This document shows positions 1-13,255 of a DNA stretch of 64,000 bases, in pieces. Below the pieces are notes generated by a model. It saw only the letters and a program-made list of their open reading frames with translations. It was not told the DNA's origin and did not search any database. Numbering within the stretch: position 1 is the first letter of the stretch; every line of letters begins with the position of its first letter. This DNA is from Luidia sarsii. Taxonomy: Eukaryota; Echinodermata; Asteroidea; Paxillosida; Luidiidae. The stretch lies in contig OX465103.1 of the NCBI GenBank assembly GCA_949987565.1, positions 22,415,668 to 22,479,667 of the forward strand, given 5' to 3'. The translations under genes and the position numbers were made by a program.

Positions 1-1039
1 ACGCAAACGCCTCCCCCCTTCTTCCTCTCCCTCTCCATCATCTCTCCCGCCAAACTCAGCCGTGACTGTTCTCGAGCGACGCCGAAAATGCGCCCAAAGA
101 GCAGACATCTCGTCGCACAAGAATCCTCCCTATACCGACCGTCGGTAGTTTGTTTGTTTCCTTTTGCCGCATCTTCTTCTTTTTTCAGACCGGGATTCGA
201 GGCACGTTGCAACACAATGCTGAAATCGTGGCACGCCGTCGGCAGAAATCAACGAGACTGGTTTGGGGGGGGGGGGGGTTGGGTGGGCTGGGGTGTTCAG
301 ACCGGGTTGGCCCCAGTCAAGCCGGCGGTGCATTTTTGTTTTTAATTTTCACGGCAGATTTGGCAAGCAGTCAGCGTGTCACGAATCGGGCCGGCGCGGC
401 ATCAGGGGAGGACTTAACGCCTCGCGCGCAGAGCCGGCCGGCCCGGTCACCATATGCGGTCGTGTGTAAATCCTCGGCACCAGGAAAATGCCCGGAACGA
501 TTTCAAGCCGCGTTGCCCGTGACTGACGACGTTCAGTCGGGGAGAGCCGAGTTCACCGACTGACCTCCATTCACCCGGCGTTCTTTGAGTATAGTGATCC
601 GGGTTCGAAACCGGTACTCCGTTTTCTTGTCTAGTTCGGAAATTCATGGTAACGCATTGTCTATATACGCAGTACTGAATACAACGAATGGGCCTTTCTT
701 GTCTTTCGCTGTGCAGAAAAGTGCTATCGCAGCCTATTGGCAAAATGTAATGCCGCCGTTATCATTGAGGTATCGGGATTGATTCCGAGCCCAAGATATC
801 TGCTTGTGACTGTGAGGTGATGCGGACATTACCGTATGTTTGCGTACCCCTTCAAGAACTCACGAAGACCTCCTGGCTTGAGTGCTATATGAGCACGTGT
901 CCCGATCAGCTGCAGGATCTTCAGCTGGGGAAAAAGGTCCCGCAATGCACTGCAGTGCTGGGAGGCAGAGTTAGTTGGGCAACGGTGGGGGGGGGGGGGG
1001 GGGTGGGGGGGGGGGGGACAGCGTCCCGGACGCGTATAA
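1..1039. other. Gene-free flank with G homopolymers
   Basis: No convincing coding or RNA gene is seen. The stretch opens with a short CT-rich segment and carries two poly-G runs, at about 265-278 and 987-1017. A Pol III B-box-like string, GGTTCGAAACC, lies near 600-610, but there is no properly spaced A-box or cloverleaf, so it is not called as a tRNA. Confidence 0.6.
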
Positions 1040-1355
1040 TTTTTTTTTTTACCCCGCAGCCATGGGTTTTTCGCTGTAGGCCTATTCGTGCAAATCCGCG
1101 CTTGAAAAGAGACCACATGTTATACGAGATCAGTCAGTTGGGATTTCTTGAGCAGGCGCGGAATGTGACTGGCTGTTGTTGTAGCTGTGGTTTGACTCAA
1201 ACATTTAAGATGTCTTATTAATTGCAGATTTCTAGCTTCTGTTAATAATGTTCAGCTGCACTGGGTTGATCTTGTAACGCAGGGCTAGTCTCTTTTCAAG
1301 CGCGGATTTTGCACGAATACAGCTAAAAACCCATGGCTGCGGTGTAAAAAAAAAA
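1040..1355. mobile_element. Foldback / TIR element, ~316 bp
   Basis: Positions 1040-1113 and 1288-1355 are inverted copies of each other. Both contain CCGCAGCCATGGGTTTTT, then a GCTGTA motif, CGTGCAAA and CCGCGCTTGAAAAGAGAC, with small indels between arms. The outer ends are homopolymers: T on the left and A on the right. The roughly 174-bp interior has no long open frame. The structure fits a non-autonomous DNA element or foldback element. No target-site duplication could be identified, partly because the ends are homopolymeric. Confidence 0.75.
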
Positions 1356-1376
1356 CCCAAAAGAGAACAGGCAGAG

Positions 1377-2470
1377 ATGGAGAGAGCTGCTCAGATACAC
1401 GCGTTCGCCCGCGTTGTCGACAGACGAGGAGGAAGAAGACGAAGAAGGCGGAGGAGAATGGGGAGGGAGAGGTGGGTGAGGACGACGAGGAGAACGAGGA
1501 GGCACATAGGTGAAAGGAGAGGAGGGATGGAGGGGGACGAGAAGGAGGAGAATAAGATGATGATGCTGCTGATGATGGTGAGGAGGAGGAGGATGGAAAG
1601 AACCAATACGAAGAAGATAAGGATGACAACGAGGTGAACGAGGTGGAGGTGGAGGAGAATGAACAGGGGAGTAAGAGGAGGAATTGGAAGAGACAAGGAG
1701 GATCTTGAAGAGGACGAAGAGGAAGAAAATATACAGGAGGCGGCCGCGGACAGCTATAATGGGGAGAGAGAAGAGGGGAGTTGGAGGGGGAGGAGGAGGA
1801 GGAGGAGGAGGAGGCCTGGAGGAGGAGGAGGAGCAGGAGGAGCAGGAGGAGCAGGAGGAGCAGGAGGAGCAGGAGGAGCAGGAGGAGCAGGAGGAGCAGG
1901 AGGAGCAGGAGGAGCAGGAGGAGCAGGAGGAGCAGGAGGAGCAGGAGGAGCAGGAGGAGCAGGAGGAGCAGGAGGAGCAGGAGGAGCAGGAGGAGCAGGA
2001 GGAGCAGGAGGAGCAGGAGGAGCAGGAGGAGCAGGGGGAGCAGGAGGAGCAGGAGGAGCAGGAGGAGCAGGAGGAGCAGGAGGAGCAGGAGGAGCAGGAG
2101 GAGCAGGAGGAGCAGGAGGAGCAGGAGGAGCAGGAGGAGCAGGAGGAGCAGGAGAAGCAGGAGGAGCAGGAGGAGCAGGAGGAGCAGGAGGAGCAGGAGG
2201 AGCAGGAGGAGCAGGAGGAGCAGGAGGAGGCCTGGAGGAGTAGCAGCAGGAGGAGGAGGAGGAGGAGGGGGAGGGGCAGATGAGAAAGAATATAGCAGGA
2301 CGAGCAGAATGAGGAGAAGGAGTAGGGGAGGAGGAGAATGAAGAGGAGGAAGATGAGGAGGAAGATGAGGAGGGTGGTGAACAAGAGGAGGAGTTGGAGG
2401 AGGAGTATGGGGAGGCCGGAGGAAGAACAGGAGGATGAGGAGAATAAGAAATCTGTCAGTCTGATCCCTG
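1377..2470. repeat. Purine-rich GGA tract with a 9-bp GGAGCAGGA array
   Basis: A GGA/GAA-rich tract surrounds a nearly perfect 9-bp tandem array (unit GAGCAGGAG, about 44 copies) at roughly 1829-2229. The rare variants are single substitutions near 2035 and 2152. The same GAGGCCTGGAGGAG string borders the array at about 1811 and 2226. The strand gives poly(GGA), poly(EEQ) and poly(RRS) frames, and the complement gives poly-Leu. All are composition artefacts, and no gene is called. Confidence 0.95.
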
Positions 2471-4007
2471 TCCCCTCCCTGCCGTTTCACTCCCTTCTCT
2501 CCCCCCCCCAAAAAAAAAACTAGCCCCCGGGAAACTCCACGGGCGTATATTGAGTTGTCGCAACTCCACTTACTCGCCTCCCACCCGTGCAAAATTCCGT
2601 CACTTATCTTCGCTCGCCCGGCTCATGCCCTCCACCCCCCTGTAAGTAGATTACTTCGCCTTCGTTTGACTCGAAGGCCGGCGATGTATATACGGGCGGA
2701 CAAGCGTCCCGGCACCTCGCGGCGGTTATGAGGCAAACATTGCTCGCTAACCCAAACCCCCGGACCTCCGTTCTAAACCCCTTTATATCGACCCCCCCCA
2801 AAAAAAAAAAAAGAAAAAAAAAAAGAAAATTTAGACGCCGCACATATTTCGCGAGCGCCGGAATTGCCTAGAAGAATAGCTGTCGGCGACTTGGAAAAAT
2901 TCAATTTGGCCCGATAAATACAACGTGTCAGGTGTCACCCGACGCGCTGCGCGTATTTCCCGAGCGTTGCGAAGCGTGGCCTTTATGGGCACTGATTGGG
3001 CCGACTTGTTCGCCTGATGTTCGCTGATTGACGAATCACTGGGCCGCCATATCCGATACGCCTGTTCACCGCTCACGGATTGCTCTACCAAAAAAAAGGA
3101 AGGAAGGGGTGGGGGGTTGGCCGATTATGCCGTTTATTGAAGCAGATCTTATCCGACGAAACCGTGCGGACAGCAATGGGTTGGGCAATAGGAAACCATC
3201 AGAATCACCCTTGGAGATGGTTTCCTGTAATTGCGATACCACGCATGCCTAGCAAGCCTAATGAGAAATCACATAATCTAAGCTAGCTCGGAGTGATATA
3301 TATTGTTTTCCCTGTGAGATGAAATGAGCCATCGCCAACTTGGAACATAATTATTTGGATCACAGCGACGGTTCTATCGACGCGTTATCCATGCAGCGGC
3401 ACATGACAGAATGAGTTATGCATTCGTATCATCAGTGGAATGACCTCCATTCGATTGTATTATAGAATAGCCACACAGGCCTATACGGTGTTACCGAACT
3501 GCACGAGACAAACGGGAATGGAGTTTTCGCAGATTTAGAGGGTCTGACGTTTCAATCCCAGCAGGGGCCGATTATTACGGAACTCGTCTTGCTCAGATCG
3601 ATCGTATAGGACGCGTCTTGACATAGGACGAGTTGCCGCACCCTTTTCCTAGACGCGTCCTGCTGTTTCGGACGCAGGAACTCTCCCAAAGGCACGCAGT
3701 CAAAGAAATAAAGAAAAACAATGACTGGGAACTCCCCCCCCCCACCCCAAACAAACAAAAAATAGAAAGAAAGAAAAAAAAATCTGCGATCACGTACGAA
3801 AATACTTCCCAAGTTTGCATTTTGTTTTGTCCCAACTCTTCTCCTTTCCATAACCTTTCTCTGTTCTACACTTTTTTCCCCTGCCGTCGTGCCGCTATCC
3901 AAACATAAACCAGCATCTGCAACGTATAGCTTCCCTAAAGGATTGCTTCCATCGATAGCCTTACCGGTCGTGGTCATGGCATGAAAAATCTCACTGGCAG
4001 GATTTGT
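2471..4007. other. Unannotated unique-looking sequence
   Basis: No gene, recognisable element or RNA is seen. It contains C/A homopolymer junctions near 2498-2520, 2797-2826 and 3735-3780. The open frames here are short, overlap on both strands and show no recognisable domain. Confidence 0.5.
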
Positions 4008-4078
4008 ATATACATATAGGGCCTATATATAAATAGGGGCCTATATGTTAATATATTTATGTATATATATATATTACT
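4008..4078. repeat. AT-rich imperfect palindrome
   Basis: Alternating TATA with repeated GGCCTATAT and ATATAGG motifs forms overlapping dyads. This is a low-complexity AT microsatellite with cruciform potential. No function can be assigned. Confidence 0.7.
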
Positions 4079-5030
4079 CAGGCTCTTCTTTGCCGTCTGT
4101 GATGTTTCTCGCTTGATTCCTGGTCTTAAAATACCCAGCGTTGACGGGAAAAGGTTAAACCAACACGGGGCGGGCACGGGGGGAAGTATTTGCAGCGCTC
4201 CGCTGAAAACCGATCCCGCTTCACGGAGAATGCACCGAGAGTGCACGCTCTCTTTCCTGCTGCAGCCCCTTGGCCAAGTGGAGTGTTACGACGTCGAGTT
4301 ACGCGCAGATGTGGATAAGTAAAGACCGCTTTTCATCCGTGACGGAGAGCTAAAAAAAAAAAAAAAAAAACTCCTCCACGTTTACGCTCGCACACTAGAG
4401 TTTTCTGCTTGCTTTTCTCTCCGCATTGGGAGATTGTTTATCTGAAGAGCGGAAAAAAGGACGGGGGACAAATGAGACGAGAAAGTGAAAGCATTTTTGG
4501 TACTAGCCGCCTCGTCTCTCCCATGTGTGTTTATCAAAGGGTATCTATAGACTGGAGTGAATGTTACGCTTTCTGAGGGAAAAAAAGAGAGATAACACGG
4601 TTGGTGAGAATAACGACCTCTTGCAATCTGACCGCCAGATATCGGCCGAATCTTGCCCACCAAGGAGCCAACGACAGACGTCAGACACTCCCCTTGAGTG
4701 TGCAAGAAACGACATCGTACAATGAAAAGCTTCTAGCGTCCAACTCCCCCATATATATATATATATATCCACGTAGCATTATCCCTTAGTTGTATCAAAG
4801 TAAACACCTTACATTGTACACCCTAATCGGAGACAAGACGAGAGCCTCTGGATATCGATGTAAAAGTGCAGAGAAATTCAATGAGGAAGAGAAAGATGTA
4901 AAAGCCGTACATTAACAAGCCGGCGGCTAGTGTAATTTCACTGAGTAGTTTCGCTTCGGAGTGACCCCTTGATGCACTACCTCTCTCGCCACTTTGTACG
5001 TTTGTGTACGCATCTATAGCTAATAGTCAA
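4079..5030. other. Gene-free stretch with small microsatellites
   Basis: It holds a poly-A run at about 4352-4371 and an (AT)n run at 4749-4769. No coding or RNA gene is recognised. Confidence 0.5.
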
Positions 5031-5572
5031 ACAAGGCAAAGCAAGGCGAGGCGAGGCGAGGCGAGGCGAGGCGAGGCGAGGCGAGGCGAGGCGAGGCAGG
5101 GCAGGGCAGGGCAGGGCAGGGCAGGGCAGGGCAGGATAGGGTAAGGCAAGGCAAGGCAAGGCAAGGCAAGGCAAGGCAAGGCAAGGCGAGGCAAGGCGAG
5201 GCAAGGCGAGGCAAGGCAAGGCAAGGCAAGGCAAGGCAAGGCAAGGCAAGGCAAGGCAAGGCAAGGCAAGGCAAGGCGATGCAAAGTGCATGGGGCAAGG
5301 TAAGGCAAGGCGAGGAAAAGTGAGGCAAGGCAATGCGAGGCAAGGCAAGGCGAGGCAAGGCAAGGCAAGGCAGGGCAAGGCAAGGCAAGGCAACGCAAGG
5401 TAAGGCAAGGCAAGGCAAGGCAAGGCAAGGCAAGGCAAGGCAAGGCAAGGCAAGGCAAAGCAAGCAACACAAGGCAAGGCAAGGCAAGGCGATGCAAAGT
5501 GCATGGGGCAAGGCAAGGCAAGGCGAGGCGAGGCAAAGTGAGGCAAGGCAATGCGAGGCGAGGCAAGGCGAG
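5031..5572. repeat. GGCAA pentanucleotide minisatellite with sub-blocks
   Basis: Pentamer array built from blocks of GGCGA, then GGCAG, then GGCAA. A non-pentamer landmark, GATGCAAAGTGCATGGGGC, occurs at 5278 and again at 5491, so there is a higher-order duplication of about 213 bp. Flanks are AGCTAATAGTCAAACAAGG on the left and AGTATGTATAGTC on the right. Leu/Pro/Ala/Cys-rich frames on the minus strand are array artefacts. Confidence 0.95.
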
Positions 5573-6536
5573 TATGTATAGTCTCACGAGTGCGCCAGAC
5601 AGAGGAAGGAGGAGGGGGAAGAGAGGGGGGTCCTGTCCCAGGTACGCCAGAAGGAACCGTCACCTCCAATATAGCGGCCTATACCGCGTATACACAAGTG
5701 CTATTATCTTTCTCCCTTGCATTGAAAGCGCTGAACTTCAATCCTTCGCGAAGCAAAAAAGCTCCTTACCGTGTTCGGCCCCCATTCCTTGCACACTCTA
5801 AGAAAGAAAATAAGTCGCCTTAAATTTGGTTGATCTGCTCTGGCCTATGGTAGCCTAGAGCGTGGAACATTATCATGCCCCGTCCCGTTGAAGAAAGACT
5901 AGGCTTTATGGTCGCATTTCAAAGGCGCAGACGAACTTTTAAATCTAAGTGCGCAGTCTTGAACCCAAGTGTAGACAATTCGGTGAATTCGGCAGGCAAC
6001 CTCTATGAGAGACATTAGCAGTCGGAATGTCTAAAATCGGGCATTCCGTGTACGGGGAGAACTGCGCTCTTTCTAGCACATTATGTTTCCCCAAATCCAC
6101 ATCCCCAACCACGAAAGAATCCAAGGACTCAGGGAATCGGGCGATAATGGCTGTTGTTATAATAGGCCTCTGTAATTTATAGTTTAGATTGGTTCAAAGG
6201 TCCCCAGTTAGTTTGTCCTTTATAAAAGCTGCGTCCACTTGGTGCGATACTTGGTGCGATACCTGAGGTGATGTATATACAGGTTTACAACAATTTGGTT
6301 GTGTGCGTCTGGATGGAGGTACACGAAAGGTCATGGACTGATGCTTCTGACTGGCGCCGCCATCCCGGCAAAGTTTGTTTCGGTTAGGAGCGCCCGGTGC
6401 TGAGTTTTACCTGCTGGAAAAGTCCCCAAACGAAAGTCACTCAAATTATTATCAAACTGATTGGTGAGGTGACATTTGAAACACCGTGGAGCAAAAATTT
6501 GACAACCAGTTTTAATCCAAATGGAATGGATCCGGA

Positions 6537-6538
<2 letters not shown>
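5573..6538. other. Unannotated sequence with a SINE-B head fragment
   Basis: No gene is seen. The only recognisable item is the string GCTTCTGACTGGCGCC plus CCATCCCGG at 6340-6370. That string recurs at 13671-13700 and, reverse-complemented, near 23300, 32960 and 40285, where it lies beside degenerate tRNA-like heads. Confidence 0.5.

Positions 6539-6575
<37 letters not shown>
6539..6575. repeat. (CA)n microsatellite
   Basis: About 18 dinucleotide units, uninterrupted. A second, short C-run/CA tract is at 6900-6922. Confidence 0.95.
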
Positions 6576-6576
<1 letters not shown>

Positions 6577-8339
6577 CCTTACACACCCCTACTTGTGGGG
6601 TATTCCCTTTGTTCTCGTCTACTAAAAAACACTGACTCCCAGAAAAGCCTAATTCAAATCGCTCCCTTTCGCACCAGAATCACTTTTCTAGGCTGAAATT
6701 TCTAGCGAACGTCCCTTATATAATATAGTTCTATTTGCGAACTTACCTCGGAAATTCCTCCTTTTTGAGTTAATTCCAAATAACCAGTTTCGTGAAAACC
6801 TTACGGGGTACCAAAAATGTACCCCACAAGGAGTGGTCCCATTGTTCTTAGTACCCACCCATTGTTCCGGTACCCCACAACCCACCTTATGTGCGCCCAC
6901 ACCCCCCCCCCCCACACACACACTTTATAAAATGCACAGCAGCATTTGCCCAATAGACCTTCAAGGTCTACTTCCTCAGCCTTATACTGTCAGTAGAGTC
7001 ACCCGTACCAGCCTGTCAATGCCTTGCCATGCCCTTGCAGTATACATGTATACCTGTATCCAGAACCATCTCTACTGGCCGGACTTTCATCCACGCAGCA
7101 GTACATGTCTGTGAACAGCCTGCCGGGATGATGCAGTTGGCAACATCACCGAAAATGGAGTTGCAACCTTCAAACGCAGAGTGCTGAATCTGCGCCCTGC
7201 ACTCCAGTTTTCCTCTTGTGAACCACTGATTATGTAGGCCATTGGGATATCTTTCATAGTGCAATGCTGCCTATGTTAGTGTTTGAATGTATTCTTTTCT
7301 TCTTGGGCTATTGTTAAAAAAACAAAAACAAAACAAAAACCAAACGCACATGCTCTGACTTCATTCGGAGGAATGAACGATCAGTGTGACCATGGTCTTT
7401 TCACTCCAAGCTGAGCTCGACCTCGGCCTCAGTCAGTGACACGGCATGCACCTCCCATCCTCCACCCACAGCTGCACGGCCTATCAGAAGTCGCGTGTCG
7501 AGAGGGAGGCCATAGTCCACGTGGCCGCCAGTACAACAATACACAGTCCAGACTGGTTTTCGGGAAATGACCTTCTGTGTGTCTCAAGCCTATCCCCCCC
7601 CCCCGATATGAGCACTTTCCACACTGACCGCGCGAGCATCTTTCAACACCGAGCTGACCCACTGAAGATGTTTAATTTGCGAGGGGGCAGGCGAAACCGT
7701 TGATTAAGGCCCTGCGTTTGCAGGCCTATAGGGCGTGCAAAACCGATCGGCACGGTGCATGGCGTCCGTGCACAGAACACACGTGCGATTCTCCGAAGAC
7801 AGTGTGCGCATTGTGACCGCGCTGCTGGCAAGACAATCTCGCGACTATAAGAGTTTGCCTATAGAGTACAGACCATGACGAAGATGGTGGTGATGATGAT
7901 GATGATGACGACGACGAATCGAAAATACCACCATGGAATGGAATGCCATCTAAACTGTTGGGCCGAGTTGCAGTGGTGTTTGGGGGGGTGGGGACTGATG
8001 GGAGCGGGCGAGGTTGTGACGGGATGCGGGATGGCATTTCGGTCTGGACCGAAGGACCGGGGATGGCGGGTGGGAGTTTGAAGAGGTCATCTCTCAATGT
8101 CAGACCCGGGCGGCGGTGTAGACAGTTGGGTGGGGAGGGAAGGGGGAGGGGAGGGGTGGCGGCATCGCTGCCTTATTAATTTAGTGGCCACAAGTCGGAG
8201 ATACCCTTCCTATGCTGTAGCCGTGACGACTGAGTCGATTCTCGATTGCAGGATACCCGGACCGTTACAAACCTTTATGAAGATATAGGTGCATTTGGAT
8301 ATCTTCTCTCGTCCCTCGATCTCCTCACACGGGGAGGGA
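6576..8339. other. Gene-free stretch
   Basis: No protein domain or RNA gene is recognised. Small low-complexity items are present: a C-run with CA at 6900-6922, an (AAAAC) run near 7314-7340, a C-run near 7596, a GATGAT/GACGAC run near 7885-7917 and G-rich sequence at 8128-8158. The open frames are short and unrecognisable. Confidence 0.5.
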
Positions 8340-9690
8340 GGGGGAGGGGGGCTCTCGGCTCTCCCCCTCTCTGTATACTCTCTCCTTCCACCTTTCTCTT
8401 TCCCCTCTCCCCCTCTCTCCCTCCCTATCCCTTCTCTCCTTCTCCTCTCTCGCTCTTTCTCTTACCTACCTCTCCATCCCATCTCTCCCTTTCTCCTGTC
8501 TCCATCTCTCGCTGTACCCGCTCTCTCTATCCCCCTCTCTCCCATCTCTCCCAACTCTCCCATCTCTCCCCTCTCTCCCCTCTCTCCCCTCTCTCTCCCT
8601 CTCTCCCATCTCTCCCCTCTCTCCCTCTCTCCCTCTCTCCCCTCTCTCCCATCTCTCCCCTCTCTCCCTCTCTTCCTCTCTCCCCTCTCTCCCCTCTCTC
8701 CCCTCTCTCCCTCTCTCCCCTCTCTCCCCTCTCCCCCTATCCCCTCTCTCCCATCTCTCCCCTCTCTCCCCTCTCTCCCTCTCTCCTCTCTCTCCCATCT
8801 CTCCCAACTCTCCCATCTCTCCCCTCTCTCCCTCTCTCCCATCTCTACCCTCTCTCCCTCTCTCCCTCTCTCCCCTCTCTCCCCTCTCTCCCTCTCTCCC
8901 CTCTCTCCCCTCTCTCCCATCTCTCCCCTCTCTCCCATCTCTCCCCTCTCTCCCCTCTCTCCCCTCTCTCCCATCTCTCCCCTCTCTCCCCTCTCTCCCC
9001 TCTCTCCCATCTCTCCCCTCTCTCCCTCTCTCCCCTCTCTACCATCTCTCCCCTCTCTCCCCTCTCTCCCTCTCTTCCATCTCTCCCCTCTCTCCCCTCT
9101 CTCCCTCTCTCCCCTCTCTCCCATCTCTTCCCTCTCTCCCCTCTCTCCCCTCTCTCCCATCTCTCCCCTCTCTCCCTCTCTCCCCTCTCTCCCTCTCTCC
9201 CTCTCTTTCTCTCTCCCCTCTCTCCCATCTCTCCCCTCTCTCCCCTCTCCCATCTCCCCATCTCTCCCCTCTCTCTCCCCTCTCACCAATCTCTCCCCTG
9301 TCTCCCCTGTCTCCCCTGTCTCCCCTGTCTCCCCTCTCACCCCTCTCTCCCCTCTCTCCCCTTCACTACTCTCTCCCATATATATATATCTCCCCCTCTC
9401 TCCCCTCTCCTTATCTCCATCTCCATCTCTCTCTTTCTCCCTGTCTCTGTCTCTGTCTTTGTCTCTGTCTCTGTCTCTATCTCTCCCCGGTACAAACCTC
9501 TCTCCTCTCTGTACTCTCACTCCCCTCTCCCTGTCCCTATTTCTCTCGCCCCCCCCTCTCTCAACCTTTCTCACTACCCTTCACCCTCTCTCTCTTTACT
9601 TCCCCTCCCCTCTCTTTCTCACTACCCTTCACCCCCTTCTATCTCTCTCCACTCCCTCCTCCCCCTTCGGCAGATGCTGCGAGGTTCTTG
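8340..9690. repeat. CT-rich tract, CCCTCTCT-type units
   Basis: About 1.35 kb of pyrimidine-only plus-strand sequence. The core (about 8530-9370) is irregular tandem CCCTCTCTC and CCATCTCTC units of 8-9 bp. A CTGTCTCCC block lies at 9297-9335 and a TCTGTC block at 9435-9480. Ser/Pro/Leu frames on the plus strand and Arg/Glu/Gly frames on the minus strand are artefacts. Tracts like this can form triplex or H-DNA; that is general knowledge, not observed here. Confidence 0.95.
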
Positions 9691-10231
9691 AGACAGGTTG
9701 ACAGACCAAGCGGTGTGTTATTAAGCCCTTAATCTGCTGGAACGACCGTGAGCTCTTCTCCATCAAGCAAGGTCCAGTGATTTCCACCGCCTTCCCGATC
9801 ACTGAGCATCCACAAATATTAGGCCATGCACAATCTAAACACATTCTTTGGCTCGGTTCCTACTTTTGGCCGCCGCCTCGCTCGTGAATTAGAAAAAGAG
9901 AGAGAGAGAGAAGAAAACCACCAGGATCGTCTGGCGATGTTTTAAAGAGTGGCCTTCCGAGCTGAAAATGAAATCACGGAGTGTCCTGGGCATGTCGTCG
10001 GGATGTGATGCAGGCGAAGCGCCCCGTCGGATTTAGCGGGTGTGAAGAGGGAAGAGGATTGGCTGATAATGAGGTGTCGGCACTCCCAAGTGCGAGGCTT
10101 TAGTTCCGTCGCCCCAGGGCCCGCACCAGCCTTCTGAGATGGCGTCCGCTCCGTGAACTGACTGCACGGCCCGACAAGGTCGGGGGCCCGGGCGGGAGGT
10201 TTGATCAGGTGCCGGAGTAGCAGATTGACGG
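9691..10231. other. Gene-free stretch
   Basis: Apart from a short (GA)n at 9897-9912, nothing recognisable is seen. Confidence 0.5.
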
Positions 10232-11220
<989 letters not shown>

Positions 11221-11689
11221 ATGAATTGTCGGACGGCCGGACGGGGTAAGGAAGATTAGAAGAAAATGAGGTGGTCTACCTCTGTGATCCCCCTCGAGCA
11301 TCATATAGGCAATGGGTAAACGCACTAAGATTATACTGGTGGCTACAGGCCCCTCATTGAATTATGCGGCACTACCCTGGCAACCTGCCACATCCCGACT
11401 GGATAAATTATTACTATTTTATTATTATTGATAATTTCTTTGGAGGGGCGTGTCCTCGCGCACCACTTGTTAGCCCACGGCCCTCTCCCGTTGAGTAAAC
11501 TTCCTAGTTCTGTTCCGACCTCCGTCCCAGGTCGATCGATACACAACGCATTCCATTCCGCTGCGAAGAAGACAGGAAATGCAAACGCTCTCTCGTCTCT
11601 TTTCGCCTCTCTTATTCTTTCCGTTTCCTCCTCGCCTGAATTCTCTGTGCCTGTGTCTGCGTTTCTGCTCCTGTGTATCTGTTCTCCAT
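11221..11689. other. Gene-free stretch
   Basis: No recognisable gene or element is seen. It leads into the following CT-rich tract. Confidence 0.5.
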
Positions 11690-12435
11690 CCCTCCCCTCT
11701 CTCCTCTCTCTCTCTCTCTCTCCATTTCCTCTCTCTTCTCTCCCTCCTCTCTTTCTCTCTTCCTTCCTCTCTCTGTCTCTTCGTGTCTCTGTTTCTCTGT
11801 GTGTCTGTCACTTCCCGTCTCACTTTCTCTCTCCACCTCTCCCTCTCTCCCCTCTCTCTCCCTCTCTCCTTCACCCTCTCCCCGTCTCCCTCTTCATCCC
11901 CTCCCCTCACCTCCCTTGTCCTTTATCTCCCTCCACTTCTCCCTCTCTTACCCCACCCTCTCTCTCCATCTCACTCTTCCTTTCTCTCTTTGCCCTCTCT
12001 CCCCTTCCCCTGTCCCTCTCCCTCTCTCCTTTTCCCTCTCCCTCATCCTTTCCCCATCTCTCCCTCTCTCTCCCTCTCTCTCCCTCTTTCCCTTTCTCTG
12101 CTCTCCCTCTCTCTTTCTCCTGCCCCTCTCTCCCCTTCCCCTTCTCTCTCACTCTCTCCTTTTCCATCTCCCTCTCTCTCCTTCTCTCCCCTCTCTCTCT
12201 CTCCTTTTCTCCGTTCTCCCTTTCTCCGCTCTCAGTCTCCCCCTCCCTCTCTCTCATTCTCCCTCTCTCCCCCTCTCCTCATATCACTCTCTCCCCTTCC
12301 CTCTCCCCTCTCTCTCCCTCTCCCCTATCCCCTCTCCCCCCTCTCCCCCATCTCCCCTTCTCCCCATATCCCTCTCCCCCTTCCCCCTCTCCCCTCTCTC
12401 TACGTCTCCCCCTCCCTCCATTTTCTCTCTTTGCC
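11690..12435. repeat. CT-rich tract
   Basis: Irregular pyrimidine tract (CTCTCTCC and CCCCTCTCC units) over about 750 bp. It lacks a strict repeat unit. Open frames on both strands are compositional. Confidence 0.95.
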
Positions 12436-12786
12436 CCCGAGACGTTTACCGATCGCATCAGGCACATTTTGCATTCGATAAGCCTCCAATAAAAAAAAAT
12501 TCCGTTCTTCCTCCAAGGCGTGCGATTTAGTCGTAATGCACACAAATGGCTCCCGAAAGAAATAGGCGTTCCAAGTGATTGTACCCGGTGCATCTCTAGA
12601 GAGGGTAAAAAAAAAACACCCACACACACCCCAAAACAGGCACGAACGCACGGATTGGGCTATACTCACCTGACCTAGTTGTGGGTCGAGCGTACCCTAA
12701 TGCCAACGACTCACATATCCCGTGCAGTAACCCGTGCATGCTTGTCTGGACCCGGTTGGATTGTGTAAGCGCTTGCATAGGGGACA
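12436..12786. other. Gene-free stretch
   Basis: It contains a few A-runs and a CACACACCC segment. Nothing recognisable is seen before the CACTA-type element that follows. Confidence 0.5.
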
Positions 12787-12789
12787 CGA

Positions 12790-13255
12790 CACTATGAACA
12801 TCTAAACCATGAAAATGGGGTGAAAATGTCATTTAGCCGTGAAAAGAAAATTCATCATGCTTTCACGCCTATTTCATGACACACAGTTAGCCAAGTCATT
12901 TTCATGGTGTTTTCACCAGTGGTCTCCAAGGCCACATTCCTGGTGGTAAATGGCCATAGGCAGATTCGAAGTATCTGGGAGTGACAGTAACAAGGACACC
13001 AAACAGTACCTCTATGGGGGCTGGTGGTCCCTACTGGTAATTGAATTAGCCATCCCTCAAGGCTGGAGCTTGCCACCCTAGATATTCACTTTTTTCATGG
13101 TCTCTTTTAACCTGAAGATGTCCTTATCAGCTCAGAGAGACGATTATTTTCACGGTGAATTCACTGTAAAATGCACCATGAAATCACAGTGACTTTTTAG
13201 TTTCACGACGAAATGACATTTTCACCCCTTTTTCACAGTATAGATGTTCATAGTG
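12790..13255. mobile_element. Non-autonomous CACTA (CMC/EnSpm)-type DNA transposon, 466 bp
   Basis: The element begins CACTATGAACATCTA and ends with the inverted TAGATGTTCATAGTG. The TIRs run about 50 bp with few mismatches (shared core GGGGTGAAAATGTCATTT). The flanks carry a 3-bp duplication, CGA, at 12787-12789 and 13256-13258. CACTA termini with 3-bp target duplications are diagnostic of the CMC/EnSpm superfamily. Variants of the TIR motif (TTCACGGTG, TTCACTGT, CACAGTGA) recur below the right terminus, as subterminal repeats do in that superfamily. There is no transposase frame inside, so it would depend on an autonomous partner elsewhere. Confidence 0.85.

Noticed and set aside
590..625. 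tRNA or SINE with B-box GGTTCGAAACC
   Set aside because: The A-box-like GTATAGTG lies only a few bases upstream, far too close, and no cloverleaf can be drawn.
1285..2592. 435-codon minus-strand frame, mostly poly-Leu
   Set aside because: It lies on the GGAGCAGGA array. All three frames on the other strand are open too, so it is composition, not a gene.
8246..9701. Two overlapping ~470-480-codon Ser/Pro/Leu frames and a 370-codon Arg/Glu/Gly minus-strand frame
   Set aside because: The CT-only tract has no stop codons on either strand, and no domain or start context is present.
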